The position numbers were made by a program, and so were the translations under genes. 37,166 nucleotides of DNA, from contig JBAYQE010000016.1 of NCBI GenBank assembly GCA_041677345.1, positions 1 through 37,166 of the forward strand. The letters are read 5' to 3'. The notes beneath the pieces were generated by a model. That model made no database searches. It had not been told where the DNA came from and saw nothing but the letters and a program-made list of their open reading frames with translations. This document shows positions 27,332 to 36,428 of the stretch, in pieces. Each line of letters begins with the position of its first letter. The first letter of the stretch is position 1. This stretch comes from JALOAT01 sp041677345 (GTDB lineage Bacteria > Pseudomonadota > Gammaproteobacteria > Thiohalomonadales > Thiohalomonadaceae).

Positions 27332-28254
27332 CGGGCGGCCTCCGTGTTCTTCAGCATGGGGAAGCCGAGGGCGGCGCGGCGGTCGTAATAGGCTTGCGCC
27401 ACGGCGCGCGACAGGGTGCGCACGCGGAGGATGAAGCGCTGGCGTTCAGTCACGGAGATGGCCTTGCGGGCGTCGAGCAGATTGAAGGTGTGAGAGGCCT
27501 TGAGCACCATTTCGTAGGCCGGCAGCGGCAGGCCCAGTTCGATGAAACGGCTGCTCTCTTTTTCGTAGTGATCGAACTGGCGGAACAGGTTGTCGACCTC
27601 GGCGTGTTCGAAGTTGTACGCCGACATCTCCACCTCGTTCTGGTGATAGACGTCGCCGTAGGTCACCTTGCCGTTGGGTCCGTTGGCCCAGGTGAGATCG
27701 AACACGCTCTGTACGCCCTGCAGATACATGGCCAGGCGTTCCAGGCCGTAGGTGATCTCACCGGTCACCGGCTTGCAGTCCAGGCCGCCCACCTGCTGGA
27801 AATAGGTGAACTGGGTGACCTCCATGCCGTTCAGCCATACCTCCCAGCCCAGACCCCAGGCACCCAGCGTGGGCGATTCCCAGTTGTCCTCCACGAAGCG
27901 GATGTCGTGGGTGAGCGGGTCGAAGCCCAGCATGCGCAGGGAGTCCAGGTAGAGCTCCTGGATGTTCAGCGGCGACGGCTTCATCACCACCTGGAACTGG
28001 TAATAATGCTGCAGGCGGTTGGGGTTCTCGCCGTAGCGCCCGTCGGTGGGGCGGCGCGAGGGCTGCACGTAGGCGGCATTCCACGGCTCCGGACCAATGG
28101 AGCGCAGGAAGGTGGCCGGATGGAAGGTACCGGCGCCCACTTCCAGATCGAGGGGCTGCATCACCACGCAGCCCTGGCGGGCCCAGTAGTTCTGTAGCGC
28201 GAGGATGAGCCCTTGGAAGGTGCTCACGTCGTGCGTCGCGGCATTCGTGGTCAA
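27328..28254 (-). CDS. glyQ: Glycine-tRNA ligase alpha subunit
   Basis: The alpha subunit carries the class II catalytic core that activates glycine. The 308-residue protein shows the family sequence TFQGLILALQNYWARQGCV, then GAGTFHPATFLR and YVQPSRRPTDGRYGENPNR. There is no suitable ATG; the TTG at 28254 has AAGGG seven bases upstream and places the conserved VSTFQGL at residue 10, as in relatives. It leads the leftward operon glyQ-glyS-gmhB-plsC. Confidence 0.97.
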   Translation of the reverse strand: MTTNAATHDVSTFQGLILALQNYWARQGCVVMQPLDLEVGAGTFHPATFLRSIGPEPWNAAYVQPSRRPTDGRYGENPNRLQHYYQFQVVMKPSPLNIQELYLDSLRMLGFDPLTHDIRFVEDNWESPTLGAWGLGWEVWLNGMEVTQFTYFQQVGGLDCKPVTGEITYGLERLAMYLQGVQSVFDLTWANGPNGKVTYGDVYHQNEVEMSAYNFEHAEVDNLFRQFDHYEKESSRFIELGLPLPAYEMVLKASHTFNLLDARKAISVTERQRFILRVRTLSRAVAQAYYDRRAALGFPMLKNTEAAR

Positions 28255-28295
28255 GGTGAAACCCTTAGGCGGCTGGTTGAGTCCAATAGCCGCAC

Positions 28296-28325
28296 ATTAT
28301 AACCAGCGTGCCCTTTTCCTTTACA
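28296..28325 (-). promoter_or_regulatory. glyQ operon promoter
   Basis: Reading leftward, a perfect TATAAT (28296-28301) lies 41 bases before the glyQ start. A weak -35 (TGTAAA, 28320-28325) precedes it by 18 bases. The region is the 139-base divergent gap to the PP-loop gene. Confidence 0.6.
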
Positions 28326-28393
28326 GGCGCCGGTGTTTAGCGCGCCCCAATTCCGGTAAACTTGGCGTTCCTCGATTCATCCGCTGCCCACCC

Positions 28394-29437
28394 ATGTCCC
28401 AGCCCCGCAAAGCCGTCGCCCTCGTCTCGGGCGGTCTCGATTCCATGCTCGCCGCCAAGGTGATCCAGGAACAGGGGATCCATGTCGAGGGCATCAATTT
28501 CTTCACAGGCTTCTGCGTCGAGGGGCACACCCATGCCATCCGCCAGAAGGACCTGAACAGGCCCAAGCGTAACAATGCCCTATGGGTGGCCGAGCAGCTA
28601 GGCATGAAGCTCCATATCGTGGACATCGTGGAGGAATACAAGGACGTGCTGGTGAACCCGAAGCACGGCTACGGCGCCCACATGAACCCCTGTCTGGACT
28701 GCAAGGTGTTCATGGTGCGCAAGGCCCACCAGTGGATGGAGGCCCACGGCTTCGATTTCATCATCACCGGCGAGGTGATCGGCCAGCGGCCCATGTCCCA
28801 GCGCAAGGACACCATGCCCGTGGTGGCCCACGAGTCCGGCGCCGAGGACCGCCTGCTGCGCCCGCTGTGCGCCCTCAACCTGCCGCCCACCCTGCCCGAA
28901 CGCGAGGGCTGGGTGGATCGCGAGCGGCTCCATGGTTTTTCCGGCCGCTCGCGCAAGCCGCAGATGGAACTGGCCGCGAAGTTCGGCCTGAGCGATTACG
29001 CCCAGCCCTCCGGCGGCTGCTGCTTCCTCACCGACGAACAGTATTCCCGCAAGCTGGTGGACCTGTGGCGTGCGCGCGGTGATCGCAGCTACGAGCTGGA
29101 CGACATCCTGCTGCTGAAGGTGGGCCGGCACGTACGGCCGGCGCCGCACTTCAAGCTCATCATCGGTCGAGAGGATGGCGAGAACCAATTCATGCAGGGT
29201 TACCGCAAGCAGTTCTTCGCCTTGCGCACCGTGGACTGCCCTGGCCCCCTGGTGCTGGTGGACGGTACCCCGGGCGAAGACGACCTGGTGCTGGGCGCCC
29301 GCATCGCCGCGCGCTATTCCAAGGGCCGTGCGCTGGATCAGGTGAAGATCGCCGTGGCCGATCACGGTGGCGCCGAGCGCATCATCGAGGTGGCGCCGCT
29401 GCCGCCGCACGAGATCCCCGAGGCCTGGTACCTGTGA
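28394..29437 (+). CDS. PP-loop ATPase, likely tRNA/RNA thiolation enzyme
   Basis: The 347-residue protein opens with the PP-loop SGGLDS at residues 12-17, which activates substrate with ATP as in MnmA, ThiI and TtcA. Relatives are often labelled tRNA 2-thiouridylase-like or thiI-like. The central region contains GAHMNPCLDCKVFM (Cys100, Cys103), TGEVIGQRPMSQ and PSGGCCFL (Cys209, Cys210). A CxxC pair plus a distant cysteine is the pattern that holds an iron-sulfur cluster in TtcA and TtuA, so a cluster is plausible here. The C-terminal 100 residues resemble an NFACT-R/DUF814-like RNA-binding module. The stop overlaps a TusA-like gene as GTGA, which would supply sulfur. Exact RNA target unknown. 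Confidence 0.82.
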   Translation: MSQPRKAVALVSGGLDSMLAAKVIQEQGIHVEGINFFTGFCVEGHTHAIRQKDLNRPKRNNALWVAEQLGMKLHIVDIVEEYKDVLVNPKHGYGAHMNPCLDCKVFMVRKAHQWMEAHGFDFIITGEVIGQRPMSQRKDTMPVVAHESGAEDRLLRPLCALNLPPTLPEREGWVDRERLHGFSGRSRKPQMELAAKFGLSDYAQPSGGCCFLTDEQYSRKLVDLWRARGDRSYELDDILLLKVGRHVRPAPHFKLIIGREDGENQFMQGYRKQFFALRTVDCPGPLVLVDGTPGEDDLVLGARIAARYSKGRALDQVKIAVADHGGAERIIEVAPLPPHEIPEAWYL

Positions 29438-29664
29438 AGCAGCAACTGGACGCCCGCCGCCTGCTCTGCCCCCTGCCGGTGATCCGTACCCAGGACAAGG
29501 TCGCCACGCTCGCGCCCGGCGACCTCCTCGAGGTGAAGGCCACCGATCGCGGCGTGCTCAACGACATTCCTGCCTGGTGCCGCATCAACGGGCACACGGT
29601 GCTCGAGACACGCGTGGAAGGCGGCGAAGTCACCATCGTTCTGCAGGTCGGCAACAGGGAGTAG
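29434..29664 (+). CDS. TusA/SirA-family sulfur carrier protein
   Basis: The 76-residue protein has the family CPxP signature LLCPLPVIRTQ with the persulfide-carrying Cys12. A second cysteine (AWCRING) lies near residue 50. TusA proteins pass sulfur as a persulfide to acceptors such as tRNA-thiolating enzymes. It starts with GTG overlapping the PP-loop gene stop by 4 bases, so the two are translationally coupled and probably act together. Unlike canonical E. coli TusA it is dedicated by position to this partner. Confidence 0.92.
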   Translation: MKQQLDARRLLCPLPVIRTQDKVATLAPGDLLEVKATDRGVLNDIPAWCRINGHTVLETRVEGGEVTIVLQVGNRE

Positions 29665-29670
29665 TACGCC

Positions 29671-30855
29671 ATGGGCGGCGCGCATCACGATCACGGCCAC
29701 GATCACGCACCCGAACTGGATCCGCATGACGCACGCTATGGGCAGGTGCGCCATGTAACCCTCGTGGGCGCGGTTGTGAACTTCGTGGTGGCGGTGGTGA
29801 AACTGGTCGCCGGTTTCCTCGGCCAGTCGCAAGCCCTCATCGCGGACGGCTTCCACTCCCTCGCGGACTTGGCCAGTGACTTCCTGGTGCTGTTCGCGGC
29901 CAAGCACGGCAGCCGAGCGGCCGATGAAGACCATCCCTACGGCCATGCGCGCATCGAAACCCTCGCCACCCTCGGGCTCGGCCTCGCCCTGATCGCCACC
30001 GGCCTCGGCGTGGCCTGGGATGCGGTGACGCGGCTCATGCAACCCGGCTCGCTGCTGCAGCCGGGCTATCTGGCGCTGGGCGTCGCCTTCCTGTCCATCT
30101 TCGCCAAGGAATGGGTGTTCCACTACACCATGCGTTTTGCGCGCCAGCTGAATTCAGCCCTGCTGCGTGCCAACGCGTGGCACAGCCGCTCCGATGCCAT
30201 CGCCTCCGGCGTGGCGGTGATCGGCATCGGCGGCACCCTGCTCGGTTACACCTATCTCGACGCCGTGGCCGCCCTGGTGGTGGCGTGGATGATTGCCAAG
30301 ATCGGCTGGGACCTGGCCTGGCAAGGTGGCAGTGAACTGGTCGACACCGGCCTGGATGCGGAACAGGTGCAGACTATCCGCCGACGTATCCTGGCCGTGG
30401 ACGGTGTGCGTGCAGTACATACCCTCCGCACCCGCCGCATGGGGGGTGGCGCCCTGGTGGACGTGCACGTACTGGTGGATCCGCACCTTTCCGTATCGGA
30501 AGGTCATTACATCAGCCAGGCCGTGTACGACCGCCTTGTGAGCGACGTGAGCGAGGTGCAGGACGTGCTGGTCCACGTGGACCCGGAAGACGACGAGACC
30601 ACCGCACCCACCCGCGGCCTGCCGTCGCGCAGCGAAGTCCTCGACCGGCTGCGCCCGCGCTGGGCGCAGATCCCGGGCGCACAACATATCTCGCAAATAA
30701 CACTGCACTATCTGGACGGCCGTGTGGTCGTCGAGATAGCTTTGCCGCTCGCCAGCGTGGCGGGGCTGAACGAGGCCCGGCGGCTGGCGGATGAACTGGC
30801 GGCAAGCGCTGAGGGGTTCGCCCCCGTGGCGCAGGTCCGTACCACGTTTTTCTGA
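29671..30855 (+). CDS. Cation diffusion facilitator family transporter (zinc-type)
   Basis: A 394-residue proton-driven divalent metal exporter. A His-rich start (HHDHGHDH) precedes six predicted membrane helices. The transport site reads HSLAD (His62, Asp66) in helix 2 and HSRSD (His171, Asp175) in helix 5; this HxxxD pair in both helices is the arrangement of zinc-selective members, whereas E. coli FieF has DxxxD in helix 2. After the membrane part come a regular cytoplasmic ferredoxin-like domain and about 90 extra residues, longer than the 300-residue E. coli proteins. It begins 6 bases after the TusA-like gene in one operon. Confidence 0.92.
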   Translation: MGGAHHDHGHDHAPELDPHDARYGQVRHVTLVGAVVNFVVAVVKLVAGFLGQSQALIADGFHSLADLASDFLVLFAAKHGSRAADEDHPYGHARIETLATLGLGLALIATGLGVAWDAVTRLMQPGSLLQPGYLALGVAFLSIFAKEWVFHYTMRFARQLNSALLRANAWHSRSDAIASGVAVIGIGGTLLGYTYLDAVAALVVAWMIAKIGWDLAWQGGSELVDTGLDAEQVQTIRRRILAVDGVRAVHTLRTRRMGGGALVDVHVLVDPHLSVSEGHYISQAVYDRLVSDVSEVQDVLVHVDPEDDETTAPTRGLPSRSEVLDRLRPRWAQIPGAQHISQITLHYLDGRVVVEIALPLASVAGLNEARRLADELAASAEGFAPVAQVRTTFF

Positions 30856-30856
30856 C

Positions 30857-30873
30857 TGCACCATAAAAGTGTG
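30857..30873 (+). promoter_or_regulatory. NtrC enhancer site 1 of glnA (imperfect)
   Basis: TGCACCATAAAAGTGTG keeps one strong NtrC half-site (TGCACCA) and a poor second half. Its centre is 31 bases from the next site, about three helical turns, and near -128 from the predicted glnA start. Confidence 0.6.
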
Positions 30874-30887
30874 TGCCGCCCCCATGC

Positions 30888-30904
30888 TGCACCATAATGA
30901 TGCA
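30888..30904 (+). promoter_or_regulatory. NtrC enhancer site 2 of glnA
   Basis: TGCACCATAATGATGCA matches the NtrC box TGCACCA-N3-TGGTGCA with one mismatch. It lies near -97 from the predicted sigma-54 start. The pair of sites reproduces the layout known upstream of E. coli glnAp2. Confidence 0.8.
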
Positions 30905-30967
30905 TTGCCCGGCCCACGACGGTGGCCCGTGGCAGGGATTCTGCGCGTTTTCGTTGCCGGGACGGTA

Positions 30968-30983
30968 TGGCACGCTGGGTGCA
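30968..30983 (+). promoter_or_regulatory. Sigma-54 promoter of glnA
   Basis: TGGCAC (30968-30973), five bases, then GTGCA (30979-30983). The GG and GC dinucleotides are separated by exactly 10 bases as sigma-54 requires, with a perfect -24 element and one mismatch in the -12 element. Transcription would begin near 30993, about 64 bases before glnA. Confidence 0.85.
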
Positions 30984-31056
30984 TTCCGTCAGGCAGGCTT
31001 TTATCCGGTCGCCCCAAAGGGGCAGCCCTTATCTGACTCTCTGCGGAGGCACTTCG

Positions 31057-32466
31057 ATGTCGGTCGACAACGTTCTCAAGACAATAAAGGAAAAGGGCGT
31101 GAAGTTCGTGGACATGCGTTTCACGGACACCCGTGGCAAGGAGCAGCACGTCTCTTATCCATCCAGCAAGGTGGATGAAGCCTCGTTTGCCGACGGCGTC
31201 ATGTTCGATGGTTCGTCCATCTCGGGCTGGAAGCACATCAATGAATCCGACATGATCCTCATGCCGGACCCCGCATCCGCCTACCTGGACCCGTTCACCG
31301 ACGAGCCCACCCTCAACGTCACCTGCGACATCGTCGAGCCCGCCACCATGCAGGGCTATGAGCGCGACCCGCGCTCCGTCGCCAAGCGCGCCGAGGAATA
31401 CCTGAAGTCCACCGGTATCGCCGATACCGCGTTCTTCGGCCCCGAGCCCGAGTTCTTCATCTTCGATGACGTGCGTTGGAGCGCCGATATGTCCGGCAGC
31501 TTCGTCAAGATCGATTCATCCGAGGCCGACTGGAATTCCGAGCGCGTCTACCCCGACGGCAACATAGGCCACCGTCCCAGCGTGAAGGGTGGTTACTTCC
31601 CCGTGCCGCCGGTGGACAGCCTCAATGACATCCGCGCTGCCATGTGCCTGGCCATGGAAGAGATCGGCCTGGACGTGGAAGTCCATCACCACGAGGTGGC
31701 CACCGCGGGCCAATGCGAGATCGGCGTGTCCTTCAACACCCTGGTGAAGAAGGCCGACGAGGTCATGAAGCTCAAGTACGTGGTGCACAACGTGGCCCAT
31801 GCCTACGGCAAGACCTCCACCTTCATGCCCAAGCCCATCGTGGGTGATAACGGCTCCGGCATGCATGTGCACATGTCGCTCGCCAAAGACGGCAAGAACC
31901 TGTTCGCCGGCAACGGTTACGGCGGGCTGTCCGAGACCGCGCTGTACTACATCGGCGGTGTCATCAAGCACGCCCGCGCCCTGAACGCCCTCACCAATCC
32001 CGGCACCAACAGCTACAAGCGCCTGGTGCCCGGCTTCGAGGCGCCCGTGATGCTGGCTTATTCCGCCCGTAATCGTTCGGCCTCCATCCGCATCCCGTAC
32101 GTAACCAACCCGAAGGGCCGCCGCATCGAGGTGCGTTTCCCGGATCCCATGGCCAATCCCTACCTGGCCTTTGCCGCGCTGATGATGGCCGGCCTGGATG
32201 GTATCCAGAACAAGATCCATCCCGGCGATGCCATGGACAAGGACTTGTACGACCTGCCCGCGGAAGAGGCCAAGGCCATCCCGACCGTGTGCCATGCACT
32301 CGATCAGGCCCTGGAGTGCCTGGACAACGATCGCGAGTTTCTCACCAAGGGCGGCGTGTTCACCAACGACATGATCGATGCCTATCTCAAGCTGAAGATG
32401 GGTGAGGTCACCCGCTTCCGCATGACCACGCATCCAGTCGAATTCGACATGTACTACAGCCTGTAA
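31057..32466 (+). CDS. glnA: Type I glutamine synthetase
   Basis: GlnA makes glutamine from glutamate and ammonia with ATP and is the main nitrogen-assimilation enzyme. The 469-residue protein has the beta-grasp start, the substrate/metal regions FGPEPEFFIFD and NGSGMHVHMS, and the adenylylation site at Tyr398 (DLYDLPAEE), so GlnE control is expected. The ATG at 31057 follows GCGGAGG. The upstream region carries NtrC sites and a sigma-54 promoter. The gene is followed by terminator hairpins, a DUF4124 gene and ntrBC. Confidence 0.98.
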   Translation: MSVDNVLKTIKEKGVKFVDMRFTDTRGKEQHVSYPSSKVDEASFADGVMFDGSSISGWKHINESDMILMPDPASAYLDPFTDEPTLNVTCDIVEPATMQGYERDPRSVAKRAEEYLKSTGIADTAFFGPEPEFFIFDDVRWSADMSGSFVKIDSSEADWNSERVYPDGNIGHRPSVKGGYFPVPPVDSLNDIRAAMCLAMEEIGLDVEVHHHEVATAGQCEIGVSFNTLVKKADEVMKLKYVVHNVAHAYGKTSTFMPKPIVGDNGSGMHVHMSLAKDGKNLFAGNGYGGLSETALYYIGGVIKHARALNALTNPGTNSYKRLVPGFEAPVMLAYSARNRSASIRIPYVTNPKGRRIEVRFPDPMANPYLAFAALMMAGLDGIQNKIHPGDAMDKDLYDLPAEEAKAIPTVCHALDQALECLDNDREFLTKGGVFTNDMIDAYLKLKMGEVTRFRMTTHPVEFDMYYSL

Positions 32467-32477
32467 CGGGAACCCTG

Positions 32478-32582
32478 CCGAGCGGCCGCCCGAGGGCGAG
32501 CCGCTCGGCCCCTCGTACCGCACGGCAGTACACCGTGCGGTCGAGAACCCGTCCTGCGGCACCGGGGGCGTTTTTTCTTTTC
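32478..32582 (+). terminator. Terminator region after glnA
   Basis: Two nine-pair perfect stems follow one another: CCGAGCGGC (32478-32486) with GCCGCTCGG (32500-32508), and ACCGCACGG (32517-32525) with CCGTGCGGT (32533-32541). A weaker GC-rich fold then runs into a T-rich tract at 32571-32581. The array would end most glnA transcripts while letting some reach ntrBC. Confidence 0.65.
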
Positions 32583-32605
32583 ACCGGTTTCGCTATGCTC
32601 AGGTC

Positions 32606-33121
32606 ATGCGACGCCTCTTCCTGTTGCTGCTGGTCATCACGACCCTGCCGGTCACGGCCGAGACCATCCACCGGCGCGTACTGCCCGACGGCAGCATCGA
32701 ATTCAGCGACGAGCCCCGCCCCGGTTCCATTCCCATGGAGGTGCCGGACCTGCAGACCTTCGAATCCCAGCCACTGCCGCCCCTCACACCCCCACCCGGC
32801 CGGGCACCACCGCCGCCGGTCTCCACCTACCAGTCCCTGCGTATCACCCAACCCACCGAGGAGCAGACCCTGTTCTTCGACGCAGCCGGGGTGGGCGTCA
32901 GCGTGGCCATTGCCCCCGCCCTGCGCCCCGGCGATCGGGTGGTCGTGTACCTGGACGGCCAGCCCGTGGCTACCGGCCCCAGCACCAGCCTCACCATCCC
33001 CACCCCACCTCGTGGCACCCACCGATTGTCTGCCGAGGTGCAGGACGCGAGCGGCCGCGTGGTGCTGCGCTCCCCGCCGGTTACCTTTCATTTGATCCAG
33101 CACTCGCAGTTGCTCCGCTGA
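32606..33121 (+). CDS. Secreted DUF4124 domain protein
   Basis: A 171-residue protein with a signal peptide (cleavage after VTA, residue 18) and the short DUF4124 beta motif IHRRVLPDGSIEFSDEPRPG. A proline-rich linker follows (PPLTPPPGRAPPPP) and then an immunoglobulin-like beta domain (GDRVVVYLDGQPVATGPS). Proteins of this kind commonly sit between glnA and ntrB in gammaproteobacteria; their role is not known. The start has AGG just upstream and no other in-frame choice is better. Confidence 0.88.
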   Translation: MRRLFLLLLVITTLPVTAETIHRRVLPDGSIEFSDEPRPGSIPMEVPDLQTFESQPLPPLTPPPGRAPPPPVSTYQSLRITQPTEEQTLFFDAAGVGVSVAIAPALRPGDRVVVYLDGQPVATGPSTSLTIPTPPRGTHRLSAEVQDASGRVVLRSPPVTFHLIQHSQLLR

Positions 33122-33148
33122 TCCATCCTGGGGCAGTGAATCCGTGCA

Positions 33149-33165
33149 TGCACTATAATGGTGCG
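33149..33165 (+). promoter_or_regulatory. NtrC box over the -10 of the ntrB promoter
   Basis: TGCACTATAATGGTGCG is a near-perfect NtrC box, and its centre contains an exact TATAAT (33154-33159). Bound NtrC would block the sigma-70 promoter, the arrangement known for E. coli glnL. The -35 is poor. The leader to ntrB would be about 125 bases. Confidence 0.75.
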
Positions 33166-33289
33166 CGATGGGCCGCCGCACTCCCCCCGCGCCTCGCCGA
33201 TGCCGTGCGCCGAGCCCTTGCCTGCCGACCTGCAGGGCCGATACCGCTCCTTTATCACGGATTGGTTTGGAACTTGCTTAGCAGGAGCC

Positions 33290-34381
33290 ATGAAGATGCC
33301 GAGTCCGCCGCCCGCAGACCTGATCCGGCGCATCATCGAGAACCTGCACACCACCGTGCTGCTGTTCGATGCCCGCCTCAATCTGCGTTACATCAATCCG
33401 GCCGGGGAGATGCTGTTCGCCGTGAGCGCGGGGCGCATGGTGGGCACCACCGCCTATCATCTCTTCAATAACGACGGTCTGGTCGCCTCCCTGCGGGCGG
33501 CACTGGCCTCCGGCCACCCGTTCACCGAACGCGAGCTGGCGCTCAATCTCATTCCGCGGCACCGCATCACCGTGGACTTCACCGCCATTCCCCTGCGCGA
33601 CCCCAAGGCCGGCACCGAGCTCCTGGTGGAGATCAACGAACTCGATCGCCAGTTGCGCATCTCACGCGAAGAAACACTGCTCGCCCAGAGTACGGCGACA
33701 CGTACCCTGGTGCGAGGTCTCGCCCACGAGATCAAGAACCCGCTGGGTGGCCTGCGCGGCGCCGCGCAGTTGCTGGAGCGGGAGTTGGAAAACGTGGAAC
33801 TGAAGGAATACACCACCGTGATCATCAGCGAGGCCGATCGGTTGCAGGCGCTGGTGGATCGCATGCTCGGGCCCAAGGCCCTGCCGCAACGGGCGCCCGT
33901 GAACATCCACGAAATCATGGAACGGGTGCGTCAACTGGTGCGCGCCGAGGCACCGCCCGGCATCCGGATCGTCTGCGACTACGATCCGAGCATTCCCGAG
34001 CTCATCGCCGACCGTGACCAGCTCATCCAGGCCATGCTGAACATGGTGCGCAACGCTGCCCAGTCCTTGCGTGATCACGGCACCATCACCCTGCGCACGC
34101 GCACCCTGCGCCAGTACACCATCGGCCAGACCCGGCACAAACTTGTGGCGCGCATCGAGGTGATCGATGACGGTCCGGGCGTGCCGCCGGAGATGATCGA
34201 GAACGTATTCCTGCCGATGGTTACCGGTCGTGCCGACGGTACCGGGCTCGGACTACCTATCGCGCAATCACTCATCAATCTCCACGGTGGGCTCATCGAA
34301 TGTGAAAGCCAACCGGGACGCACGGTGTTCACGGTCCTGCTGCCCCTCTCGCGGGGTTGTCAGCGCATCGCTACGAGGTAG
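33290..34381 (+). CDS. ntrB: Nitrogen regulation sensor kinase NtrB (GlnL)
   Basis: NtrB is the cytoplasmic PAS-histidine kinase that phosphorylates NtrC when nitrogen is low and dephosphorylates it with PII. The 363-residue protein has an N-terminal PAS domain (LLFDARLNLRYINPAGEMLF), the H-box LAHEIKNPLGGLRGAAQLL with phosphorylated His146, then N-box NMVRNAAQSL and G-boxes DDGPGVPPEM and GTGLGLPIAQ. Two in-frame ATGs are candidates. AGGAG is only 2 bases before 33290 but 8 before 33296, so 33296 may be the true start. An open frame runs upstream to 33158 but is not family-like. Confidence 0.96.
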   Translation: MKMPSPPPADLIRRIIENLHTTVLLFDARLNLRYINPAGEMLFAVSAGRMVGTTAYHLFNNDGLVASLRAALASGHPFTERELALNLIPRHRITVDFTAIPLRDPKAGTELLVEINELDRQLRISREETLLAQSTATRTLVRGLAHEIKNPLGGLRGAAQLLERELENVELKEYTTVIISEADRLQALVDRMLGPKALPQRAPVNIHEIMERVRQLVRAEAPPGIRIVCDYDPSIPELIADRDQLIQAMLNMVRNAAQSLRDHGTITLRTRTLRQYTIGQTRHKLVARIEVIDDGPGVPPEMIENVFLPMVTGRADGTGLGLPIAQSLINLHGGLIECESQPGRTVFTVLLPLSRGCQRIATR

Positions 34382-34386
34382 ATCCA

Positions 34387-35871
<1,485 letters not shown>

Positions 35872-35993
35872 GTCCATACAGGGAGCAACGCGCCGCATGA
35901 CTCGGCCACCCAAGGTGGAACTGCGGCGGCAGTTGCCGCCCTATGAGTTGCGCTGGGCCCAGCGGACAACCGCAGTCAAGCCGGTCGATTGAC

Positions 35994-36428
35994 TCAGGGC
36001 ATGAATTGAACGACGAGTGTGCGCTGGGCCATTGGGTTGGCGCTGGTGCCGCCTGCGATGCCGGCACTGCGGATCTCGTAAACGGTCTTTGTGGGCGTGG
36101 CGGTCAGCACAGTGACAGTGGTGGTGAACCACGAGGTCGCATCCACGGCTTCATTGGCGACTTCGGCCGTTGCCGCGGTGGTGCCGGGTGTCGGTGGCGT
36201 GGCCGTGTTCTGCACCAGCTGATAGGCTGCGTCATCGACGCCACTCTCGGCGGCATACAGCGCCTGGGCTGAGTACCATTCGATGATGGTTTCCGTGGTT
36301 GTGGTCACGAGCAGGCGTGAGAGGAAGACGCCCATGAGCGCAAGCACAGTGATCAGGAACACGGCGGCAACGAGAGATCCACCTTCCTGACGATGCAGGC
36401 CGCGCAACGGCCACGATGGCAGACTCAT
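35994..36428 (-). CDS. mshP: MSHA pilus biogenesis protein MshP-like
   Basis: The 144-residue protein has a short charged N-terminus, GGSLVAAVFLITVLALMGVFL as an N-terminal membrane helix, and the minor-pilin-assembly-like segment YSAQALYAAESGVDDAAYQL. This matches the MshP/PilX type of pilus accessory protein. The C-terminal part is Thr- and Ala-rich and poorly conserved. The ATG overlaps the stop of the upstream mshO-like frame as ATGA. It is the last gene visible of a leftward pilus operon entering from the right edge. Confidence 0.75.
   Translation of the reverse strand: MSLPSWPLRGLHRQEGGSLVAAVFLITVLALMGVFLSRLLVTTTTETIIEWYSAQALYAAESGVDDAAYQLVQNTATPPTPGTTAATAEVANEAVDATSWFTTTVTVLTATPTKTVYEIRSAGIAGGTSANPMAQRTLVVQFMP

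Noticed and set aside
30569..30584. Palindrome GGTCCACGTGGACC as a third parS
   Set aside because: It has three mismatches to parS including both outer arms, lies over 10 kb from the other sites, and encodes conserved residues of the metal exporter.
33263..33277. TGGTTT-N5-TTGC as a sigma-54 promoter for ntrB
   Set aside because: The GG-N10-GC spacing fits, but the -24 element is poor and the start would fall on the ribosome site, 1-2 bases before the first ATG.
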